Origin: [Clostridium] asparagiforme DSM 15981
GTDB taxonomy: Bacteria; Bacillota; Clostridia; Lachnospirales; Lachnospiraceae
Assembly: GCA_025149125.1 (NCBI GenBank)
Contig: CP102272.1
Location: forward strand, 2,914,001-2,978,000
Length of the DNA: 64,000 bases
Direction of reading: 5' to 3'
In this document: positions 52,226 to 61,782 of the stretch, one piece after another
How positions within the stretch are numbered: the first letter of the stretch is position 1
Layout: each line of letters starts with the position of its first letter
The notes under the pieces: model-generated
What the model was told of the DNA's origin: nothing
Databases searched by the model: none
What the model saw: only the letters and a program-made list of their open reading frames with translations
Position numbers and translations under genes: made by a program

Positions 52226-52876
52226 ATGTATGAGAGAGAAAAACAACAGTTGATCGACTGCGCCCGGGCCATGGAGCGCCACGGCCTGGTGGTGCTCAGC
52301 GGTGGAAACGTCAGCATGCGCATGCCCTGCGGTAATTTTCTGGTTACGCCCTCGGCCATGAGCTACGACACCATGACGATCGATGATATTGTGCTGATCG
52401 ACGGGGAGACCCGGACGGTGGAGGGCAGACGCCGCCCCACCAGCGATAAGCACGCAGTTTTGTATATGTTCCGGCACATGCCGGAGGTGAATGTGATTTT
52501 GCACACCCACCAGCCCTATGCCACGGCGGTGGGCCTGGTGAGCGACCGTCTGCCGGCTAACCTGGTGACGGTGATCGACGAGCTCCACGGTGAGGTGAAG
52601 GTCGCGCCCTTTACGCCCAGCTCGGACGAGGGCATGGGCGTGTCCGCGGTGGAGTACGCCGGAGATGCCCTGGCGGTGATCTTAAAGCATCACGGTGTGC
52701 TGGCTTACGGGAAGGATATCGAACAGGCGCTGACCGCGGCGGTGTATCTGGAGGAGGCGAGCAAAACCTATCTGGCCGCGCTGGCCAGCGGGCGCACGAT
52801 TCCGGAGCTGACGGCAGAGCAGATTGCCGACGAATCGGCTGAGCGGGGCTACTATGGCCAGCCGGATGAACCATAA
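52226..52876 (+). CDS. Class II aldolase/adducin family, L-ribulose-5-phosphate 4-epimerase-like
   Basis: 216 residues. GGNVSMRM, PSAMSYDTMTIDDIVLID, RRPTSDKHAVLYMFRHMPEVNVILHTHQPYATAVG (zinc His pair) and LKHHGVLAYGKDIEQAL (third zinc His) define the family. TSDKH, rather than SSEW, is closer to AraD/UlaF 4-epimerases than to FucA aldolase. With the LyxK-like kinase and SgcE-like 3-epimerase it would convert an L-pentulose phosphate toward D-xylulose-5-phosphate. Aldolase activity remains possible. Confidence 0.82.
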   Translation: MYEREKQQLIDCARAMERHGLVVLSGGNVSMRMPCGNFLVTPSAMSYDTMTIDDIVLIDGETRTVEGRRRPTSDKHAVLYMFRHMPEVNVILHTHQPYATAVGLVSDRLPANLVTVIDELHGEVKVAPFTPSSDEGMGVSAVEYAGDALAVILKHHGVLAYGKDIEQALTAAVYLEEASKTYLAALASGRTIPELTAEQIADESAERGYYGQPDEP

Positions 52877-52899
52877 AACGAATCAGGAGGTATTTTGAT

Positions 52900-53739
52900 A
52901 TGTCGAAGATTACGATGGACAATTTTGCAGTGATGAGCGTGCAGTATGTGCACTATTCCCTGGAGTATTATCTGGATTCCATGGTGAAAAACGGCTTGAG
53001 GCACGTTGACCTGTGGGGCGGCATTCCTCATTACTGCCGCCTGGACTATCCGTTTGCCGAGGACGCCAAACAGAAGATCGGCTCCATCCGGGCTATGATG
53101 GAGGAGAGAGGTCTGGACGTTTCCGTCTACACGCCGGAGACCCTGGCCTATCCCTACAGCTTCTCCCACCCCGAGGAGGAGGTGCGCAAGCGCACGGTGG
53201 ACTATTTCAGCATGGCCATGGACGATGCCCTGCTCTTTGGAACCAACAAGGTGTTCTTAAACTCCGGCTGCGGCCTGTTGGATCTGCCCCGGGAGGAATC
53301 CTTCGCGCGCCTGGTGGATACCTACAAAAAGATCGCGGCCATCGCGGAGCAGAAGGGCATCGAGCTGGTATTGGAGCAGCTTCAGCCCTATGAGAGCAAT
53401 CTGGTGCTGAACCTTCAGGACATCAAGCGGGTGCTGGACGAAGTGGATTCCACGGCCATGTACATCTGCGTGGACGTGGTGGCCATGGCAGTGGCGGGAG
53501 AGGAGTTGAAGGATTACTTTGAGGTGCTGGGCAGGGAACGGATCAAGCTGATCCATTTTGCGGATACCTGCCACTATATCCTGGGAGACGGGGAGCTGCC
53601 CCTGAAGGATTACTTAAAGACCCTGGAAGAATACGATTATGACGGGATTGTGGACCTGGAGATCAACGACTCCATCTACTGGGACGACCCCCACGAGTCC
53701 ATCCGTAAGTCGGTGGAATGGCTGAAGGCCGAACTGTAA
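52900..53739 (+). CDS. Xylose isomerase-fold sugar epimerase (UlaE/FrlC-related)
   Basis: 279 residues. MVKNGLRHVDLWGGIPHY, LGLDVSVYTPETLAYPYSF-like region (DVSVYTPETLAYPYSF), metal-site segments LVLEQLQPYESN (Glu), CVDVVAMA (Asp), LIHFADTCH (His) and IVDLEINDS (Glu). Related to FrlC but clearly distinct from the canonical copy at 41896. It could be a second Amadori epimerase or an L-xylulose-5-phosphate 3-epimerase of the UlaE type. Last gene of the island. Confidence 0.82.
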   Translation: MSKITMDNFAVMSVQYVHYSLEYYLDSMVKNGLRHVDLWGGIPHYCRLDYPFAEDAKQKIGSIRAMMEERGLDVSVYTPETLAYPYSFSHPEEEVRKRTVDYFSMAMDDALLFGTNKVFLNSGCGLLDLPREESFARLVDTYKKIAAIAEQKGIELVLEQLQPYESNLVLNLQDIKRVLDEVDSTAMYICVDVVAMAVAGEELKDYFEVLGRERIKLIHFADTCHYILGDGELPLKDYLKTLEEYDYDGIVDLEINDSIYWDDPHESIRKSVEWLKAEL

Positions 53740-53768
53740 GAGCGGCTTTACAAAAACAGGAACAGAAA

Positions 53769-53812
53769 AAAGAGCTGGCGCCGGGAATTCTCCCGGACGC
53801 CGGCTCTTTTTC
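53769..53812. terminator. Bidirectional terminator at the end of the island
   Basis: AAAGAGCTGGCGCCGGG around 53769-53784 pairs with CCCGGACGCCGGCTCTTT, followed by TTTT; reads with a T tail on both strands. Confidence 0.85.
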
Positions 53813-53820
53813 AGCGCGGC

Positions 53821-53861
53821 GGACCGGCGGCGCGGTCTGCGGCAGTCTGCGCCGCCGGTCC
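53821..53861. repeat. Perfect 13 bp inverted repeat
   Basis: GGACCGGCGGCGC at 53821-53833 and GCGCCGCCGGTCC at 53849-53861, directly before the DUF1846 stop on the minus strand. It probably strengthens the terminator for that gene. Confidence 0.7.
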
Positions 53862-53874
53862 ATTGCGGTAAGGA

Positions 53875-55353
53875 TCAATGATACAGTTTTTTATGCTCGT
53901 AAACCGGTTCGGAGGTCAGCTCTGCGCCCAGCTTTTTAAAGACCTTGATGTCCACGTCGGAGAGCATCACCGAGGTGTGCACCTGACAGCCGCGAAGCCT
54001 GGGCAGCTGGTCCAGGGCTTTCTTGGCCACCGGATCCGTGGCCGCGCTCATAGACAGGGCGATCAGCACCTCGTCGGTGTGCAGCCTGGGATTGCGGCTT
54101 CCCAGGTAGTTGGTCTTTAAGGTCTGGATGGGTTCGATGGCGGAGGGCGCGATCAGATGCTGGTCGTGGGGGATGCCGCCTAACATCTTGATGGAGTTTA
54201 ACAGCACGGCGGCGGAGGCGCCCAACAGGTTGCTGGTCTTGCCGGTAACCAGGGTGCCGTCGCTCAGCTCGATGGCTGCGGCGGGCGCCTGGATCAGGCT
54301 GGCCCGTTCCATGCAGGGGGCGATGACACGGCGCATGCCGGTGTTGATCTTGGCCTGCTTCATCAGCAGTTCCAGCTTGTAGACCTCGTCCTCGGAACCC
54401 TCCTCCTTGGCCAGGCGGTTGAGGGCGTGGTAATACCGGCGGATGATCTCCTGGTAGGAGGCTTCCCGGCACACCTCGTCGTCCACGATGCAGAAGCCCG
54501 CCATGTTTACGCCCATATCCGTGGGGGACTTGTAGGGGCTCTCGCCGTAGATTCCCTCAAAGATGGCGTTTAACACCGGGAAAATGTCCACGTCCCGGTT
54601 GTAGTTGACCGCGGTCTTGCCGTAGGCTTCCAGGTGGAAGGGATCGATCATGTTCACGTCGTTCAAGTCAGCGGTGGCCGCCTCGTAGGCCAGGTTCACC
54701 GGATGCTTTAAGGGCAGGCTCCAGATGGGAAAAGTCTCGAATTTGGCGTATCCGGCCTTGATGCCCCGCTTGTTCTCGTGGTAGAGCTGGGAGAGGCAGG
54801 TGGCCATCTTGCCGCTGCCCGGGCCGGGGGCGGTGATGATCACCAGGGGGCGGGTGGTCTCGATGTAATCGTTCTTGCCGTAGCCCTCGTCGCTGACGAT
54901 CAGCGATACATTGCTGGGATAACCCTCGATGCAGTGATGGCGGTACACCTTGATGCCCATGTGTTCCAGCTTGGTCTTAAACTGATCCGCCCCGCTCTGG
55001 CCGCTGTACTGGGTGATCACAACGCTTCCCACGTAGAGGCCCTTGTCCTGGAACTCCTGGATCAGACGGAGCACGTCCACGTCGTAGGTGATCCCAAGGT
55101 CGTGGCGGACTTTATTCTTCTCGATGTCCGCGGCGTTGATGGCGATGACGATCTCCGCCTGGTCGGCCATCTGCAGCAGCATCCGCAACTTGCTGTCCGG
55201 GGCAAAGCCGGGGAGAACCCTGGAGGCGTGGAAGTCGTCGAAAAGCTTGCCGCCGAATTCCAGGTACAGTTTGTCGCCGAACTCGCCGATGCGCTGTTTG
55301 ATATGTTCTGATTGGAGCTTCAGGTATTTTTCATTGTCAAATCCGGTTTTCAT
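53875..55353 (-). CDS. DUF1846 family protein
   Basis: 492 residues from the ATG at 55353 (AGGAG 11 bases upstream); an in-frame ATG at 55386 is possible. MKTGFDNEKYLKLQSEHIKQRI opening, LYLEFGGKLFDDFHASRVLPGF, ITAPGPGSGKMATCLSQLYHENKRG and LQTLKTNYLGSRNPRLHTDE-like segments are typical. The GPGSGKMATCLSQL loop resembles a P-loop. The family is about 490-500 residues, soluble, common in Firmicutes, with unknown function (structures resemble phosphotransferase or ligase folds). Confidence 0.9.
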   Translation of the reverse strand: MKTGFDNEKYLKLQSEHIKQRIGEFGDKLYLEFGGKLFDDFHASRVLPGFAPDSKLRMLLQMADQAEIVIAINAADIEKNKVRHDLGITYDVDVLRLIQEFQDKGLYVGSVVITQYSGQSGADQFKTKLEHMGIKVYRHHCIEGYPSNVSLIVSDEGYGKNDYIETTRPLVIITAPGPGSGKMATCLSQLYHENKRGIKAGYAKFETFPIWSLPLKHPVNLAYEAATADLNDVNMIDPFHLEAYGKTAVNYNRDVDIFPVLNAIFEGIYGESPYKSPTDMGVNMAGFCIVDDEVCREASYQEIIRRYYHALNRLAKEEGSEDEVYKLELLMKQAKINTGMRRVIAPCMERASLIQAPAAAIELSDGTLVTGKTSNLLGASAAVLLNSIKMLGGIPHDQHLIAPSAIEPIQTLKTNYLGSRNPRLHTDEVLIALSMSAATDPVAKKALDQLPRLRGCQVHTSVMLSDVDIKVFKKLGAELTSEPVYEHKKLYH

Positions 55354-55493
55354 CTTTTTGTAATCTCCTGTTTTAAAATTGACCATAAGTAATACATTTC
55401 CTTAGTATACCATAAATCCGGCGGGTGTGCTATCAGTTTTCACATCGGCTGCCGGAACGGATGCGAATTTCCCGGACGCTTCCGCAGAGAACA

Positions 55494-55522
55494 TTGCAAT
55501 CGTTGCCTGTCCCAGCTATAAT
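55494..55522 (+). promoter_or_regulatory. Promoter of the small membrane protein gene
   Basis: TTGCAA at 55494-55499, 17 bp spacer, TATAAT at 55517-55522. Confidence 0.7.
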
Positions 55523-55573
55523 GAAATAAAATGGATGAAAATGCGGGGCCGTAGGCGGCAGGAGGAACGATGG

Positions 55574-56176
55574 ATGTGGAGAGAGATCAGCGGGCGGGAG
55601 CGCAGGCACGTTCAGCGCATGGAGATGAAAATGTGGAAAAGCAGGCGGATCGCCGCACTGGGGTACACGGTTCTGGCTCTGGGATTTCTCGCGCTGGTCA
55701 CGTCCGCCTGCTATGAGCAGGAGAAAAACGCCCAATGGGAGAGGGAATTTCTGCTGGAGGTGCTGTACGATCTGGGAAACGGCGGCAAGGACGACAATCC
55801 GGTCAGGCAGCAGAAGCTGGTGCGGGAAGCGCGCATGAAGCTGAAATACCGGAGGCTCTATTGGATCGAGTGCATCCTGGCGGCGGCAGGCTATGGGGGG
55901 TATTATTACTTTGCCGTATGGCGGACCAGGAAGTATCTGTCGGGACCGCTAAAGGTCCGGACGGCGGTCTGTACGGGGACAAAGGAAGTCCGCCGCAGGT
56001 CCTGGCACAACTTTTACGTCAATCTCAAAACAGAAGACGGGGAGAAGCTGCGGGAGCTGTGGGTACCCTGGATGCTGGGGAAGGAGATCGAGAGCGAGAC
56101 CCCTCTGCTCCTGGTCCGGGAGGATGAGGAATCGGAGCCGAGAGTTTACCCGGCCAGGAGCAGCCGCGGAATCTGA
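55574..56176 (+). CDS. Two-helix membrane protein of unknown function
   Basis: 200 residues from the ATG at 55574 (GGAGGAAC seven bases upstream); the longer frame from 55427 runs through the promoter. Two membrane segments: about 25-45 (RIAALGYTVLALGFLALVTSA) and about 94-115 (IECILAAAGYGGYYYFAVW). Highly charged loop between them and a soluble C-terminal domain (about 120-195). I do not recognise a family. Nothing in the context suggests a role. Confidence 0.65.
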   Translation: MWREISGRERRHVQRMEMKMWKSRRIAALGYTVLALGFLALVTSACYEQEKNAQWEREFLLEVLYDLGNGGKDDNPVRQQKLVREARMKLKYRRLYWIECILAAAGYGGYYYFAVWRTRKYLSGPLKVRTAVCTGTKEVRRRSWHNFYVNLKTEDGEKLRELWVPWMLGKEIESETPLLLVREDEESEPRVYPARSSRGI

Positions 56177-56228
56177 ACCCCGCAGATTCCGCCCGCTGGA
56201 GCCTGGCCGGGTAGCGCCGCAGCTTCAA

Positions 56229-57074
56229 TCAACGAATTTTCGGGCGGTAAAAAACTTCATTTACATTGTAAACCGTCACAAACGCGCTGGGATCCGTTTT
56301 GGAAATGTAGTTCATAAGCTGTATATATTCGTTTTTATCCACGATTGTGATAATCTCCCGGCGGATCTGATGGTCATAAGCGCCCACCGGCTCGTAGATG
56401 GTGGCGCCGCTGTGAAGCGTGTGGAGTATAAACGCTTCTATGTCGGCTTCCTTGTTCGACAAGATACAGACCCGCCTTTTGATATTGAATCCAAAAATAA
56501 AATGATCCAGCACAATCCCGTTCAGATACGTTCCCAGGATGCTTAAAAGCACGGTTTTTGCATCGTACACCAGGGCCGCCGTAAGGGCGGTACAAATGCC
56601 TGCCAGCGACATGGCCTTTCCCAAATCCATGCGCAGATATTTATTTAACAGCTTCGCAATAATATCCAGACCTCCGGAGGAAGCGTTCCTGTTAAATAGA
56701 ATCGCCAGACCGATGCTGACCGTAAAAATGTAAAGCAGCATATCTAAAAACACATCGCCCATAATGGACTGCATGTCCGGAAACAGAATTTCCAGAACCG
56801 CCAAAACCACAGGCATCAGAACCGATGTGTAGATTGTTTTGATCCCAAAATCACGTCCGATCAAAAGTAAGCCGACCACCAGCAGAGCTACGTTTAACCC
56901 CATGGTAATCGCGGATATTTTCAGCGGTATAAAGTTTGCAAGAATGATTGCAAGCCCGGATATGCTGCCGACTGCCAAATGGCTCGGAATCAGAAAGAAG
57001 AAAACGGCTGATGCCGCGATCACCGTGCCAAATGTGATGATAAACCATTCAGATAATATCTTTTTAGGATTCAT
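56229..57074 (-). CDS. YitT family membrane protein (DUF161 plus DUF2179)
   Basis: 281 residues. Five or six membrane segments over about 1-175 (IITFGTVIAASAVFFFLIPSHLAVGSISGLAII, NRNASSGGLDIIAKLLNKYLRMDLGKAM) and a soluble C-terminal domain (about 190-280; RRVCILSNKEADIEAFILHTLHSGATIYEPVGAY, TIVDKNEYIQLMNYI). Typical size and order for the family, which is common in Firmicutes and has no established function. Confidence 0.9.
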   Translation of the reverse strand: MNPKKILSEWFIITFGTVIAASAVFFFLIPSHLAVGSISGLAIILANFIPLKISAITMGLNVALLVVGLLLIGRDFGIKTIYTSVLMPVVLAVLEILFPDMQSIMGDVFLDMLLYIFTVSIGLAILFNRNASSGGLDIIAKLLNKYLRMDLGKAMSLAGICTALTAALVYDAKTVLLSILGTYLNGIVLDHFIFGFNIKRRVCILSNKEADIEAFILHTLHSGATIYEPVGAYDHQIRREIITIVDKNEYIQLMNYISKTDPSAFVTVYNVNEVFYRPKIR

Positions 57075-57124
57075 GACGGACTTCCTCCATAGACCGGTTT
57101 TCGGTTTGATGTAATACCGCCTAC

Positions 57125-57153
57125 ATTATACCCGGTTTTGAATGGGTTGACAA
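57125..57153 (-). promoter_or_regulatory. Promoter of the YitT-family gene
   Basis: Minus-strand TTGTCA (57153-57148), 17 bp spacer, TATAAT (57130-57125). The remaining 57154-57335 stretch is AT-rich leader of purL; a TATGAT near 57275 is a possible -10, and no purine riboswitch fold was recognised. Confidence 0.75.
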
Positions 57154-57335
57154 CCGGGCTGACGGTCTGCCGCGGAGAGAACTCCTGTATATAAGCCGCG
57201 ATATTGAAATATTTATAAGTAAATAACAAAAAAGAAATTAAATATATTAATTTTACTAATTTATCTTTCCTGTGATATGATAGGGGACAGATGGTTTAGA
57301 CTTAGGGTTTCTATGGAAAAGCAGGAGGTTTATAA

Positions 57336-60300
57336 ATGAGCGTAAGACGAATTTTTGTAGAGAAAAAGCCGGCGTATGCGGTAAAAGCCGGGGAGCTGCG
57401 GGAGGAGCTGGAGAGCTATCTTGGCATCGATACCGTGGAAAATGTGCGGGTTCTGATCCGTTACGATATTGAAAATCTGTCTGAGGAGACCTACGGGAAG
57501 GCGCTGGTGACCATTTTCTCCGAGCCGCCGGTAGACGAGGTGTACGAGGAGGAATTCCCAAAGAACCCCGGTGATCTGGTGTTTTCCGTGGAGTACCTGC
57601 CCGGCCAGTTCGACCAGCGGGCGGACTCTGCCGAGCAGTGCGTGAAGCTGTTAAAGGAGGACGAGGAGCCGGTGATCCGTTCTGCAACCACCTACGTGAT
57701 TACCGCGGTCCTGACCCCGGAGCAGGAGAAGGCCATCAAGGGCTTCTGCATCAACCCCGTGGACAGCCGGGAGGCGGGGGAGGACAAGCCATCCACCCTG
57801 GTGGCGGAGTTTGAGGTCCCGGAGGACATTAAGAACTTCGAGGGCTTTGCCGCAGCGCCTGAGGCGGAGCTTAAGGCGCTCTACGATACCTTGAACCTGG
57901 CGATGACCTTTAAGGATTTCCTTCATATTCAAAGGTACTTCCGGGATGAGGAGCGCCGCGATCCCACGGTGACGGAGATCCGGGTGTTAGACACCTATTG
58001 GTCCGACCACTGCCGCCACACCACCTTTTCCACGGAGTTAAAGAATGTCCGCTTCACCGACGGGGATTACAGAAAACCCATCGAGGACACCTACAACCGG
58101 TACCTGGCGGACCGGGAGGTGATCTACAAGGGACGGGACGACAAGTACGTCTGCCTTATGGATCTGGCCCTGATGGCCATGAAGAAGTTAAAGAGCGAGG
58201 GAAAGCTGGAGGACATGGAGATTTCCGACGAGATCAACGCCTGCAGCATTGTGGTGCCGGTGGAGATCGACGGCGTCACCGAGGAGTGGTTGGTGAACTT
58301 TAAGAACGAGACCCACAATCACCCCACGGAGATCGAGCCCTTCGGCGGCGCGGCTACCTGTCTGGGCGGAGCCATCCGCGACCCGCTGTCCGGCAGAACC
58401 TACGTGTACCAGGCCATGCGCGTTACCGGCGCGGCGGACCCCACCCGGCCCTTAAGCGAGACCTTAAAGGGCAAGCTGCCCCAGCGCAAGATCGTAAACG
58501 GCGCCGCCCAGGGTTATTCCTCCTACGGCAACCAGATCGGCCTGTCCACCGGTTATGTGAAGGAGATTTACCATCCGGGTTATGTGGCCAAGCGCATGGA
58601 GATCGGCGCGGTAATGGGCGCTGCTCCCAGAAAAGACGTGATCCGTGAAAATTCCGATCCGGGCGACATCATCATCCTTCTCGGCGGGCGCACCGGCCGG
58701 GACGGCATCGGCGGCGCCACCGGCTCCTCCAAGGTGCACACCACGGCCTCCATCGAGGTCTGCGGCGCAGAAGTGCAGAAGGGAAATGCTCCCACGGAGC
58801 GCAAAATCCAGCGCATGTTTCGCCGCCCCGAGGTGAGCCGGATCATCAAGAAGTGCAACGACTTCGGCGCGGGCGGCGTGTCCGTGGCCATCGGCGAGCT
58901 GGCGGCCGGCCTTCAGATCGACCTGGACAAGGTTCCCAAGAAATACGCCGGCCTGGACGGCACGGAGATCGCCATCTCCGAATCCCAGGAGCGCATGGCC
59001 GTGGTGGTGGACCCCGGCGACGTGGATAAATTCCTGGCTTATGCGGCGGAGGAAAACTTAGAAGCCGTGACCGTGGCCGTAGTCACCGAGGAGCCCAGGC
59101 TGGTGCTCAACTGGCGGGGGAAGACCATCGTGGACATCAGCCGCGCATTTTTGGACACCAACGGCGCGCACCAGGAGGCGGACGTGACCCTGGAGGTGCC
59201 GGGTCGTGAGAACAGCCCCTTAAAGCGCGAAGAGGTAAGCGACGTGAAAACGGCCTGGACCAATATGCTGGCCGGACTCAACGTGTGTTCCCAGAAGGGA
59301 CTGGTGGAGCGGTTTGACGGGTCGATCGGCGCGGGCAGCGTGTTTATGCCCTACGGCGGAAAATACCAGCTCACCGAGACTCAGGCCATGGTGGCCAAGC
59401 TTCCGGTGCTGAAGGGCAGCACGGACACTGTGACCATGATGAGCTACGGCTTTGACCCCTATCTGTCCAGCTGGAGCCCCTACCATGGGGCTGTGTACGC
59501 GGTGCTCACCTCCGTGGCTAAGATCGTGGCTGCGGGCGGAGATTACAGCAAGATCCGTTTCACCTTCCAGGAGTATTTCCGCCGGATGAACGAGAATCCG
59601 GAGCGCTGGAGCCAGCCCTTTGCGGCGCTCCTTGGGGCTTACAGCGCCCAGATGGGCTTCGGCCTGCCCTCCATCGGCGGCAAGGACAGCATGTCCGGGA
59701 CCTTCGACGACGAGCACGGCGAGGTCAACGTGCCCCCCACTCTGGTTTCCTTTGCAGTGGACGTAAACAGCTACAAGAATATCATTACCCCCGAGTTCAA
59801 GAAGCCGGGCAGTAAGATCGTTGTGTTTAAGGCGGAGCGGGACGGCTACGACCTGCCGGTGTACGGGCAGGTGATGGACGGCTACGGGAAGCTGTTTGAG
59901 GATATCAAAGCGGGCCGGATCATTTCCGCCTACGCGGTGGAGGGCCACGGCATGGCGGAGGCGGTCAGTAAGATGGCCTTCGGCAACAAGCTGGGCGTAA
60001 AGATCGAGCACAGCCTGGATCCCAGGGATTTCTTCGCCCCGGGTTACGGCGACATTGTCTGCGAGGTGCCGGACGGCCTGGTGGGAGAGCTCTCCATCTC
60101 CTACACCGTGATCGGCGAGGTGACGGACCGGGCGGCGTTTGAGTACGGCAGCGTGTCCGTTTCCCTGGACGAAGCGCTTGAGAGCTGGACCAAAACCCTG
60201 GAGGACGTGTTCCCCACTGCCACGGGCAGAGAGAAGCGCGGGGAGGAGGCGGCGCTTGTGGAGCGCCTCTACAAGACGGACGCAATCTACATCTGCGACC

Positions 60301-61112
60301 ACAAGATCGGCAGCCCCACGGTGTTCATCCCCGTGTTCCCGGGCACCAACTGCGAGTACGACAGCGCGAAAGCCTTTGAGCGGGCCGGCGCCAGAGCCGT
60401 CACCCGGGTGTTCCGCAACCTGAGCGCTGAGGACATCCGCCAGTCCGTTGAGGTCTACCGGCAGGAGATCGCAAAAGCCCAGATCGTCATGTTCCCCGGC
60501 GGCTTCTCCGCAGGCGACGAGCCGGAGGGTTCAGCCAAGTTCTTTGCCACCGTGTTCCGCAACGCGGTGATGAAGGAGGAGATCGAAAAGCTGTTAAATG
60601 AGCGGGACGGCCTGATTCTGGGCGTGTGCAACGGCTTCCAGGCGCTGATTAAGCTGGGCCTGGTGCCCGGAGGCGAAATCGCCGACCAGGGGCCGGATTC
60701 CCCCACCCTGGCCATGAACACCATCGGCCGCCACGTGTCCAAGATGGTCTACACCAAGGTGGTGTCCGACAAGTCCCCCTGGCTGGCTGAGGCCAGACTG
60801 GGCGGCGTGTACTGCAACCCCGCCTCCCACGGAGAGGGCCGCTTTGTGGCAAATGAAGCCTGGCTGTCCAGACTCTTTGCCAACGGACAGGTGGCCACCC
60901 AGTATGTGGACGATCAGGGCAACGCCACCATGGACGAATACTGGAACCCCAACGGCTCTTACATGGCCATCGAGGGTATCACCAGCCCCGACGGACGCAT
61001 TCTGGGCAAGATGGCCCACTCCGAGCGCCGCGGGCAGGCGGTCGCCATGAATATTTACGGGGAGCAGGATATGAGAATTTTTGAATCGGGCGTGAACTAC
61101 TTTAAGATTTGA
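57336..61112 (+). CDS. purL: Phosphoribosylformylglycinamidine synthase, single-chain PurL
   Basis: 1258 residues, the full large form, start ATG after AGCAGGAGG. Converts FGAR to FGAM with ATP and glutamine in purine synthesis. Linker motif TYWSDHCRHTTF near residue 215; ETHNHPTEIEPFGGAATCLGG near 328 (ATP/substrate site); GGVSVAIGELAAG near 515; the duplicated AIRS-like half from about 640. The C-terminal glutaminase carries GVCNGFQALIKLG (nucleophile Cys near 1098) and NPASHGEGRF. No PurS or separate PurQ is needed. Not in an operon with other pur genes here. Confidence 0.97.
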   Translation: MSVRRIFVEKKPAYAVKAGELREELESYLGIDTVENVRVLIRYDIENLSEETYGKALVTIFSEPPVDEVYEEEFPKNPGDLVFSVEYLPGQFDQRADSAEQCVKLLKEDEEPVIRSATTYVITAVLTPEQEKAIKGFCINPVDSREAGEDKPSTLVAEFEVPEDIKNFEGFAAAPEAELKALYDTLNLAMTFKDFLHIQRYFRDEERRDPTVTEIRVLDTYWSDHCRHTTFSTELKNVRFTDGDYRKPIEDTYNRYLADREVIYKGRDDKYVCLMDLALMAMKKLKSEGKLEDMEISDEINACSIVVPVEIDGVTEEWLVNFKNETHNHPTEIEPFGGAATCLGGAIRDPLSGRTYVYQAMRVTGAADPTRPLSETLKGKLPQRKIVNGAAQGYSSYGNQIGLSTGYVKEIYHPGYVAKRMEIGAVMGAAPRKDVIRENSDPGDIIILLGGRTGRDGIGGATGSSKVHTTASIEVCGAEVQKGNAPTERKIQRMFRRPEVSRIIKKCNDFGAGGVSVAIGELAAGLQIDLDKVPKKYAGLDGTEIAISESQERMAVVVDPGDVDKFLAYAAEENLEAVTVAVVTEEPRLVLNWRGKTIVDISRAFLDTNGAHQEADVTLEVPGRENSPLKREEVSDVKTAWTNMLAGLNVCSQKGLVERFDGSIGAGSVFMPYGGKYQLTETQAMVAKLPVLKGSTDTVTMMSYGFDPYLSSWSPYHGAVYAVLTSVAKIVAAGGDYSKIRFTFQEYFRRMNENPERWSQPFAALLGAYSAQMGFGLPSIGGKDSMSGTFDDEHGEVNVPPTLVSFAVDVNSYKNIITPEFKKPGSKIVVFKAERDGYDLPVYGQVMDGYGKLFEDIKAGRIISAYAVEGHGMAEAVSKMAFGNKLGVKIEHSLDPRDFFAPGYGDIVCEVPDGLVGELSISYTVIGEVTDRAAFEYGSVSVSLDEALESWTKTLEDVFPTATGREKRGEEAALVERLYKTDAIYICDHKIGSPTVFIPVFPGTNCEYDSAKAFERAGARAVTRVFRNLSAEDIRQSVEVYRQEIAKAQIVMFPGGFSAGDEPEGSAKFFATVFRNAVMKEEIEKLLNERDGLILGVCNGFQALIKLGLVPGGEIADQGPDSPTLAMNTIGRHVSKMVYTKVVSDKSPWLAEARLGGVYCNPASHGEGRFVANEAWLSRLFANGQVATQYVDDQGNATMDEYWNPNGSYMAIEGITSPDGRILGKMAHSERRGQAVAMNIYGEQDMRIFESGVNYFKI

Positions 61113-61140
61113 TGAAAAATAGATCGAGATGAATTTTCCG

Positions 61141-61186
61141 GCAGGGCCGGACAGGATCGCGAGTATTCTGTCCGGCCCTGCTTTTG
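61141..61186 (+). terminator. Terminator of purL
   Basis: GCAGGGCCGGACAG at 61141-61154 pairs with CTGTCCGGCCCTGC at 61168-61181, then TTTT. Confidence 0.93.
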
Positions 61187-61343
61187 GCGGCGGGCCCGGA
61201 GGCGCCTGTTTTGGTTCAACGCAGCCGGGCCAAATAAAAAGATAAAAAATTTTAAATGAATTAAAACTGATGGGCGCTCCGGATCGTCTTGTAATCAGAT
61301 GGCGGTAGAAACCGGCCGGAAAATCACACGAAAAGGAGAAATA

Positions 61344-61763
61344 ATGATGAGTAACAACAGTGGAATGGGAATGAGCGCAGCGGACAGGATCGATGGGAAC
61401 GGACTGGTGATGAGAGGATTCCAGCTGTCCCTTGTGGGACTTGCGGGGATTACTTTGGGGGTTGCGTCGGAGAACGCCTGGGGTATCCTCCAGTGGATCG
61501 GTTCGGCGCTGGGGCTGGGGCTGTTTCTCGCCTATCTGGTGGGCCTGGCGGTTCTTTACAGCAGAGCGGGCGTGTGGAAGTTTATCGGCGTCCTGGCGGT
61601 CAAGGGGGCGGTTTTCCCGTGGAGAGTGACCAGAATCATCGTGTTTTCCTGGGTATTCTTCTTTGTTTGGGCCTCCATCTCCATCTGCCTGGTGTGGCTG
61701 GTGATGATGATTGCAGTGGGCGCTCCCTGGCTTCTGTTGCTGCTGGCGAAACACTTTGGATGA
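61344..61763 (+). CDS. Small membrane protein of unknown function
   Basis: 139 residues from the ATG at 61344 (AAGGAG upstream). Three or four membrane segments (about 24-45, 50-72, 90-138) with an ATP-site-like motif absent. The N-terminal tail SNNSGMGMSAADRIDGNG is polar. I do not recognise a family. The stop is 20 bp from the convergent MutS-like gene stop. Confidence 0.7.
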   Translation: MMSNNSGMGMSAADRIDGNGLVMRGFQLSLVGLAGITLGVASENAWGILQWIGSALGLGLFLAYLVGLAVLYSRAGVWKFIGVLAVKGAVFPWRVTRIIVFSWVFFFVWASISICLVWLVMMIAVGAPWLLLLLAKHFG

Positions 61764-61782
61764 GCGCACGGCGCGGGCCAGA

